Assembly: GCF_030052815.1 (NCBI RefSeq)
Contig: NC_079505.1
Span: 25,870,843 to 25,934,842 of the forward strand
Source: Hevea brasiliensis
Taxonomy: Eukaryota > Streptophyta > Magnoliopsida > Malpighiales > Euphorbiaceae
Length of the DNA stretch: 64,000 nucleotides
Direction of reading: 5' to 3'
Shown: one piece after another, positions 56,771 through 64,000 of the stretch
Position numbering within the stretch: position 1 is the first letter of the stretch
How the letters are laid out: every line of letters starts with the position of its first letter
Made by a program: the position numbers and the translations under genes
Notes under the pieces: model-generated
Databases searched by the model: none
Told to the model about the DNA's origin: nothing
The model's input: only the letters and a program-made list of their open reading frames with translations

Positions 56771-59700
56771 AGTCACACCTTACCCCTCTGTAAAGCATAA
56801 CATGATCCCGTAGAATACCTAATGAACTACCGAATTTTACCTACCGATAACTCATTAAGTACCCTACAAGGGATTTTAAAACATTTTTCTTATTTTTGAC
56901 AAGTGGTGAGCATTTTCTAATAGGTATTTAAAACATTTAATTAAATTTAAAACTAGTTAATATTTTTTATCCATTTTATTTTTCCGCAAATTTTATAAAA
57001 ATTTTGACAGAGTTCCGTCTGTATTTTGAGAAAACAATTCTTCAGATACCTGAAAAAAAGCACTTCCAAAAATTTTCTCAACCACTACTTCAATTTCACA
57101 ATAATCTCAACAATTTCTCAAAACTCAAAATTTAACAGTCAACATTTCTTAATTTCCAAAATTCAATCATCAGTAAAATAATATCTATCAATCTCATTCA
57201 AATTAAAATAAAACATTTCCATTCATTAAAGATAACTATCTATATATATACATCATACCAAAATCTACAGTATGAAAATTCAAACTAAATTTTATTATCA
57301 CTTTATACAAACTTTGTACAAACTGCTCAAGACCGATTTACATGTCCATACATTTATGTGCAATACATACATCAAAAGGAATATTTACAGTCAGGGTATA
57401 AATTATACCCGATAACTTCAAGCTGATAAATCCTCAATCCTCAGCAGCTCAGTCTGCTGCTCCTCTGGTCTCTTTATCTACGACAATAATAAAAGCTATC
57501 GCTGAGTACTAGAACTCAGTGGTGCACAACATACAAAAATAATCTTTATGTAGAACTTAAATCACATTTATTTAAAAATTTGACTAAACATGAGAATTAA
57601 ATACAAATCATGCATTATGAGATTTTAATCTCAAACACTTTCATTTTGAAGTATCAAATCACATTTCATAAAACCCACAGTTAGATCATGCCATTCGAAA
57701 TAAATAGAATCTCAATAGCCAGAGGCTAAAGAGAAATCACATCACAAGGCTAGCTAGCTCAAATATATGGATATCCATTCACATCCTCTTCTACTGGCAC
57801 ACCTCAACACTTCTTCAGAGAAGGAATCAAAATTCGAAACTAATTACCCCCACTAGTCGTGTTAGTGATGTGTTCAAATATATGGTCATGACACTGTGGT
57901 TTCAAAACTTATCTTAATAATTTGCTAAACATTGTCATTTCAAATATACATAATAACTTTCACAATTTAAATCAAAACATCGTAAATAAGGTCACAATAA
58001 ACTTTCAACAATTCAAAGAAAATGTAAAATGCATATTTCATTCACTTTATCAATGAATTTTAAAGCATAGTGATGTTGTGCACAAATCTCAAGCGAGTCG
58101 CCTCTTGGCCTTGACTCGATTCCTCGGGTTCTTTCCCGGTATTCTTTTCAACTGAAACACAAAATTTTATAGTGTTTAAGTACCATAACTTAGCATAAAT
58201 CTAAAAATAAATTTAACTTCACTTGTACCTAGCTCTAACGTGTTAAATTCGATGTTCTTGAAATTTTATGTTTCGGGGTTACTATTCACTTTGCTATTCA
58301 AGTCAAATTGATGACTTTCTAAGGCTTAATAGGTATGGGAATTCCAACTTCACCCACATACAACATTTTGGTCATTACATTTATTGGTTTTGGTTGTTTT
58401 CTCAAACCTTAGGTCCTTTAGGCAAAATTGTCAATTTTCAGTTTTGGAGTCATAAATTGCACTATTCCATTGGTCATTTTACTGTCGAAATTTAGCAAAA
58501 CTTTCTTCATTGAAAATGTTCCCTAATGTCTTAAGTTTATTCTCCTTTTTTAATCACTCCAATTGGAGTTTTGTAGCTCAAGTTATGTCCAAAATATGGT
58601 TATTGTTCATGTTGCAGATTTTAGTTTTCTCAGATTTATTGATCCAAATTCGTTCAGTAATTTGATCAAGTTAAGTCCATAATTTGGTCTAATTTTCTTC
58701 ATATGAAATGTTCTACTATGTCTTAGGTTTCCATCAGTTCAAGAATCTCTTAAATCGGAGTTTTCTAGAGAGAGTTATAGCCATTGATCCTGCAGTCCTG
58801 CAGATTCAGTGAGCCAACTTTGTTTAGTAATTTGATTGGGTTAATGGAATAATTTGGGTTGGTTTTCTTCATAAAAGTTTTAGTTCTATATCCTATCTAA
58901 CCACTGAAAAAATTTCAGGTCATTTTGACCTGCCTAGCTCAAGTTATGACCAAATGAACAAATATTGTTCATTTAGACAGTTTGTACAGGGCAGCCTGTA
59001 ATTTTCCAACTTTGGTCAATTTATTCATTAGGTTTTGGTCACTTTTTGGGCATGCTCTCTAAATGAAAATTGTGTCATTTAGTGTCTATTTTCATTCCTA
59101 ATTGGTCTCATACCAATTGGACTTGTAAAATTTCATTCTTGGTCCCTCAAAGGAAGTTTTGGTCATGCTGCTGCTGACCACACTCCCTCCGAATTTGGCT
59201 TTAATTCCAATACTTCTAACACACTTAATTAGGTCACAAATGACCATTTTTCACTTTACATTAGGTCAAAGACACCATTTACCACTTCCTCACATTTTTT
59301 GTCTCTAAACCCTAATGTCCAAAACCCTAAGTTGTCGATTTCTTACATTTAGCTACTTTCAAAGTCTTTAATCCTAACCATTCAACTAATTAAAGTTCCT
59401 ATACCCATTCAAACCATTCAAATCATGCAAATCACCCTCCCCTTCATGCTGGCCGACTTTTAACTTAGTCCCTCAACAATTTAGTTCATTTCATTTTAAG
59501 TTTATTTACAAGTAATTCAAGCTAAAAACACAACAAGTAAACTAATCTTGCATCTTAAATCACTAACCTTTGTGTAGCAACTTCTAACTCCCTTTTTCTC
59601 TAGTTTTCTTTCTTTTTCTTACTCCTCTATACTCTTCAAGATGCAAGGATGAGGTTTAGTGGAGAATTTTAGGGGAACTCATGGTTAATTTAGGGTGTAT

Positions 59701-60457
59701 AAAGCTTAAGCTAAGAGCTCTAATGGAGGTTTGAGAGTGAGCTTTGAGAGAGGGAAAGTGGATGGCTGGTTTTGGGGGAGAAGATGAGAATAATTTCTTT
59801 TTTTATTTATGGTGTTTTTATCTTATTTAAAAGATTTTTAACTTAGTCAAATTTGGTAGGAAAAGAATTTTTTATTATGACATCATCCTTGATGTCACAC
59901 ATGATGATGTCACTACCTTTTTAACCTTTTCATTTTCTTTTTTTTTTCTATTAGTTCTTTGATTTAATTCTCAATTCTGAAATTTTCTTTTCTCCAATTT
60001 TATTTGACTGTTGGGTCAGGAGTCAGCTCTCATGGTCAATTGACCAAATTGCCCCTCGCCAGTTCAACTCGGTTTATAAATAATTCAATATTTCTTCCGG
60101 CTCCCTGACCTAATTATTTGACTGACTTAACAGTTCTTTTTAGTGATTTTCTCTTTTCTACTGTGTTCATAAGGGTCCTAAGGACCGCAGTATCACATTT
60201 TACGATTCAAAATTTGAGTTTAAAATGACTTCGCCGTCCTTCCCGAGAAGGTCACCCATCGCTGTGACTCTCGGCTCGTTTAACTTCTTATGTTCTGTTT
60301 TTCTTATTTATACTTAACTAATTAGCAATTACTAATTATTTGTGTTTATGGCTTATCTAGTTGTCTTAAGTGTGGTTCTAATCCCCTTAATTGTCCGGAC
60401 CGACACCGGTCACCGGAACAGTGAAATATACCAGGCTATGCAAATAGGGGTGTTACA
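56771..60457 (-). repeat. 3' LTR of element F, about 3.7 kb
   Basis: On the - strand starts TGTAACACCCCTATTTGCAT at 60457 and ends ...GGTAAGGTGTGACT at 56771; the last base is T where A is expected, so the terminal CA is lost. The first 1 kb (56771-57764) is also present as the partial copy 54486-55475. No gene supported inside. Confidence 0.85.
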
Positions 60458-60471
60458 ATTCTCCCCCCCTT
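60458..60471 (-). promoter_or_regulatory. Polypurine tract of element F
   Basis: AAGGGGGGGAGAAT on the - strand, directly before TGTAACACCCC. Confidence 0.8.
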
Positions 60472-60518
60472 AAATAAATTTCGTCTCAAAATTTTACCTG
60501 GTATCAATCTCTAAACAG

Positions 60519-61765
60519 CTATGGGTGCTGTCTCCTCATGTCCTCCTCTCGTTCCCAAGTAGTCTCTTGGCTCGAATGATGGTTCCACAACACTTTTACC
60601 AACGGTATCTGCTTGTTTCGTAGCTGCTTCACCTTATAAGCCAGAATCACTATGGGTTCTTCCTCATATGTGAAGTCTGGATTCACTTTAATTTCCTCTA
60701 CTGGTAGTACATGAGATGGGTCTGATCGATACCTCCTCAACATGGACACATGGAAGACATTATGTATCTTCTCTAACTCTGGAGGTAGTGCCAAACGATA
60801 TGCCATGGGACCCACTCTTTCCAGAACCTCATATGTCCCGATAAAACGAGGACTTAGTTTTCCCTTTCTGCCGAATCTCATAATTCTCTTTCTAAGGAGA
60901 AACCTTGAGGAATACTTTCTCACCCACTGTATACTCAATATCTCTTCTCTTCAGATCAATGTAGGACTTCTGATGGTCTGATGCAGTCTTAAATTGATCT
61001 CTGATCACCCTGATCTTCTCCTCAATTTGCTAAACAATTTCGGGTCCAATCATCTTTCTTTCACCCACGTCATCCCAACATAACAGGGTTCTATATTTTT
61101 TGCCATGTAAAGCTTCATATGGAGGCATCCCAATGCTTGATTGGTAGCTGTTGTTGTAAGCAAACTTAATCAAAGGCAAGTGTGTATCCCAACTGCCCTC
61201 AAACTCAATCACACAAGCCCGTAGCATATCCTCCAAGATCTGAATTACCCTCTCGGTGGCCATGCATGCGTGCGTGGAATGCCGTATTGAAGTTCAATCT
61301 AGTTCCTAGGGCTCTCTAAAGACTACCTCAGAATCTAGAAGTGAACCTAGGATCTCTGTCTGATACGATAGATACTGGCACTCCATGCAGTCTTACAATC
61401 TCATCAATGTACAACCTAGCCAATCTTTCTAAACTGTAGTCCATCCAGACTGGCAAAAAATGAGCAGACTTGGTTAGTCTGTCAACGATAACCCATACTG
61501 CATCATGACTCTTCTGTGTCCTCGGAAGTCCCATCACAAAATCCATCGTTATTCTCTCCCATTTTCATTCTGGTACTGGTAGTGGATGTAACAACCCAGC
61601 GGGTACTTGATGCTTGGCCTTTACTTGCTGACAAGTTAGGAATTTAGAAACAAACTCTGCCACATCTCTTTTCATACCCATCCACCAGTAATGCTCCTTT
61701 AGCCCTCTATACATTTTTGTGCCACTAGGGTGCATGGCAAAAGGAGACTCATGTGCTTCCTTCAA
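60519..61765 (-). pseudogene. Element F integrase with chromodomain (broken)
   Basis: Zinc region 61765-61565 (FAMHPSGTKMYRGLKEHYWW, CQQVKAKHQVPAGLL; the first Cys is L-T-C so partly kept). Core 61546-61328 with [20 protein letters not shown] and [12 protein letters not shown]; the segment 61327-61264 carrying the catalytic Glu is scrambled. 61263-61030 continues ERVIQILEDMLRACVIEFEG with no insertion, unlike D. The C-terminal 60938-60519 has FGRKGKLSPRFIGTYEVLER, YRLALPPELEKIHNVFHVSM and a chromodomain (LVKVLWNHHSSQETTWEREE). Confidence 0.88.
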
Positions 61766-61963
61766 AATAATTTACCTCAAATTAACATCATTAAGAACAC
61801 ATATTCTGCCCTGGTGTGGTAGTAGACCATCATCTCTGATTGAGAATTCTGGTTTCTTGCCCTGTCTGACTTCTTCCAACAGCTTCTGATATCTTTCATC
61901 ATTTCGAGCAGCCATACTGATCTGATCAATCAACACTGGCTGTACATGCCATGCAACTACTGT

Positions 61964-62686
61964 CTAACCATCATCATTAATCTCTAAGCTGGCATGCAAT
62001 GATCTTAACTCATGTAACAAAGACAAAGGAGTAACCTGTAGACTTGCCATAGTCTTGCGACTTAAGGCATCAGCCACAACATTAGCTTTCCCTAGCTGAT
62101 AGTCTATCAGACAATCATAGTTTTTTATTAACTCTAACCATCTCCTCTGTCTCAAATTCAGCTCTTTTTGGATGCCCAAATACTTCAAACTCTTATGATC
62201 TGTGTAGATGTAACATATCTCCCCATACAAATAGTGTCTCCAGATCTTAAGAGTAAACACAATAGCTACAAGCTCCAAATCATGTGTTGGATAATTCCTC
62301 TCATGCGGTTTCAGCTAGCATGATGCATAGGCAATGACATTTCGATCTTGCATCAATACACAGCCAAACCCATTGTGAGAAGCATCACTATAAATGGTGT
62401 ATTCTTTACCCGGTATAGGTAAAGTCAGGACTGGAGCTTCAGTCAAACATCTTTTCAATTCATCAAAACTCTGTTGGCATTTATCTGTCCACTGAAATTT
62501 CACATCTTTCCTAAGCAGCTTGGTCAATGGAGATGCCAACATGGAGAATCCCTTCACAAACCGACGGTAGTATCGGCTAAACCCGAGCTGCGAATCTGTA
62601 ACATTTCTGGGTGGCCTCCAATTAAGGACAGCTTCAATCTTACTTGGATCTACCTTGATGCCCTCTTCTGATACTACATACCCCAA
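61964..62686 (-). pseudogene. Element F connection and RNase H (broken)
   Basis: 62686-62315: [20 protein letters not shown], a shortened [20 protein letters not shown] (a few residues missing around the usual RSFLGLAGYYR), then [23 protein letters not shown], then 62278-61964 with [40 protein letters not shown] and [20 protein letters not shown]. One stop separates the two halves. Confidence 0.87.
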
Positions 62687-62704
62687 AAAGGATATTTCCT
62701 TCAG

Positions 62705-63880
62705 CTAAAATTCACACTTCGACAATTTGGCATATAGCTGTTTCTCCCTCAAAGTCTGCAGTACAATCCACAGATGTCTATCATGCTCTTCTACATTCCT
62801 CGAGTAGACCAATATATCATTTATAAATACCACAACAAACTGGTCGAGGTATGGTCTGAAGATAGTGTTCATCAGATCCATAAAAGCAGCCGGAGCATTA
62901 GTTAACCCGAATGGCATGACCAAGAACTCATAATGGCCATAGCGGGTTCTAAAAGCAGTTTTAGAAATGTTCTGCTCTTGTACTTTTAGCTAATAATAAC
63001 CTGATCTCAGGTCAATTTTAGAGAACATAGCTGCACCCCTCAACTTATCAAACAAGTCATCAATGCGAGGCAATAGATATCTGTTCTTTATTGTCACTTT
63101 AGTCAACTGCCAATAGTCAATGCATAACTGGAGAGTGCCATTCTTCTTCTTAACAAACAACACTGGCGCTCCCCAAGGTGACAAACTAGGGCGGATAAAG
63201 CCTTTATCAATCAGTTCTTGCAACTGCACTTTCAACTCTTTCCATTCTACAGGTGCCATTCTATATGGCATTATGGAGATTGAATCCACACCAGGTATAA
63301 CATCAATCTCAAATTGCACCTCTCTTTCTGGAGGTAATCTTAGCAATTCATCAGGAAATACATCCGAAAAATCACATACAGTAGGGATGTCCCTTAGTAC
63401 TGGACTCCCCACTTGGGTGTCTATCACATGTGCCAAGTATGCTTCACACCCCTTTCTGATTATCCTTCTGGCTAGTGCAGTCGAAATGATGTTTGATGGC
63501 AGTAAATGCCTCTCCCCATGTATTACCACATCACCGTACAAAGGGAGACCAAAAGTGACTGTCTTCAATCTACAGTTAATCATGGTGTGATGCCTGGCTA
63601 ACCAATCCATGCCCAAGATGATATCATACTCTCTGAAGGGCATTTCAATCAAGTCTGACAAGAAAACATGTCCTTGGATCACCAAAGGACAATCCCTATA
63701 AATTCTGTTGACCCGGACCTCTTGTCCTAATGGATTAGTTACTAGCACTTCAAAACCCATTTTTACACATGGAACAGCAAGTGAACAGACTATGCTACCA
63801 CTAACATATGAATGGGTTGAACCCGGATCAAACAATATAAATACTTCTTGATTAGAGATAGATAATGTACCAGCTATCAC
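62705..63880 (-). pseudogene. Element F protease and reverse transcriptase (broken)
   Basis: 63880-62990 is open for 296 codons: protease loop [16 protein letters not shown] (DPG for DSG), [20 protein letters not shown], then the polymerase lead-in [40 protein letters not shown] and [20 protein letters not shown] with the first catalytic Asp intact. A stop follows GYY; 62989-62705 continues with [20 protein letters not shown] and [10 protein letters not shown], where Asn replaces the first Asp of the catalytic pair, as in D. Confidence 0.9.
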
Positions 63881-64000
63881 ATCGGAAGTCTCAGCCTCTT
63901 CTCACTGTCTCATCGTGTAAACTCTGGCTGAAGCACTTCCTTGTGATGATTGACCAACTGTGCCATGACTGCCTGAAGCAGTGCCTCTACCTCTGCCTCT
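63881..64000 (-). pseudogene. Element F end of Gag (partial)
   Basis: On the - strand an arginine, glycine and serine-rich segment (RGRGRGTASGS) leads to ARVYTMRQ, a TGA, and then the protease frame. The rest of Gag lies beyond the window. Confidence 0.6.

Larger units (their letters stand above)
55476..57764. repeat. Tandem duplication copy 2 (E polymerase plus start of full F LTR)
   Basis: 2289 bp; the second copy of the unit, still attached to the complete F LTR on its right. Shared stops in both copies (after LSRLL, in NSA-TAG, and after DEQLF) show the element was already broken before duplication. Confidence 0.92.
56771..64000 (-). mobile_element. Element F: Tekay-like chromovirus inserted in E (continues past window)
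   Basis: On the - strand: end of Gag (64000), protease, reverse transcriptase, RNase H, integrase, chromodomain, polypurine tract and 3' LTR 60457-56771. Same lineage as D but a different family, with a longer LTR. The E frame (QGMIP) stops at about 56770, which fits insertion there; expected target duplication tccca at 56766-56770. The 5' part is outside the window. Confidence 0.88.

Overview
The window is plant nuclear DNA made entirely of long terminal repeat (LTR) retrotransposons of the Ty3/gypsy type. I see no host gene, no tRNA or rRNA gene and no bacterial feature. The lineages present (Tat/Ogre, Athila and chromodomain-carrying Tekay-like elements), the tRNA-type primer sites and the AT-rich decayed sequence all point to repeat-dense heterochromatin of a seed plant, most likely a eudicot. 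I cannot name the species from sequence alone.

The layout is two nests inside one host element. Element C (Athila lineage, + strand, 32541-40291 visible) is the host. Its primer-binding region was hit by element B (Tat/Ogre lineage, + strand, 21766-32540), and B's reverse transcriptase was hit by element A (Tat/Ogre, - strand, 1-21765). C's downstream Athila-specific ORF was hit by element D (Tekay-like chromovirus, - strand, 40292-48223). D's gag was hit by element E (Athila lineage, + strand, 48226-56770), and E's RNase H/integrase boundary was hit by element F (Tekay-like chromovirus, - strand, 56771-64000, running off the end). Each junction lies at a recognisable LTR end, and the other halves of B to F lie outside the window.

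Element A is a giant, about 24 kb if its left LTR is complete. On the - strand it reads: 6.0-kb 5' LTR (21765-15761), primer site of the tRNA-Arg type used by Ogre, an extra ORF1, gag, protease plus G-patch, a putative 182-nt intron, reverse transcriptase, two RNase H domains, integrase, an untranslated region with a 60-bp tandem repeat, polypurine tract, then the 3' LTR (3794 to 1, cut by the window). Element B has the same plan.

The most interesting object is a gene on the opposite strand embedded inside the LTRs of both A and B. It has its own TATA box preceded by a 15-bp palindrome, a conserved start (MSG..GQR..SPPS), a PF04195-like domain, a GT-AG intron of exactly 61 nt at the same place in A and B, and an acidic coiled-coil C-terminus. 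A hand-compared 20-codon stretch between A and B shows 11 synonymous codon changes and one replacement, so the protein was probably under selection before these copies died. The same LTRs also carry a conserved TATA box for the sense transcript, so each LTR is a divergent two-promoter unit.

All coding regions are broken by stops, frameshifts or catalytic substitutions, many explicable as C-to-T decay. Other notable structures are a 74-nt intron-like GT-AG insertion in the integrase of D that is absent from F, and a tandem duplication of about 2.2 kb straddling the E/F junction.
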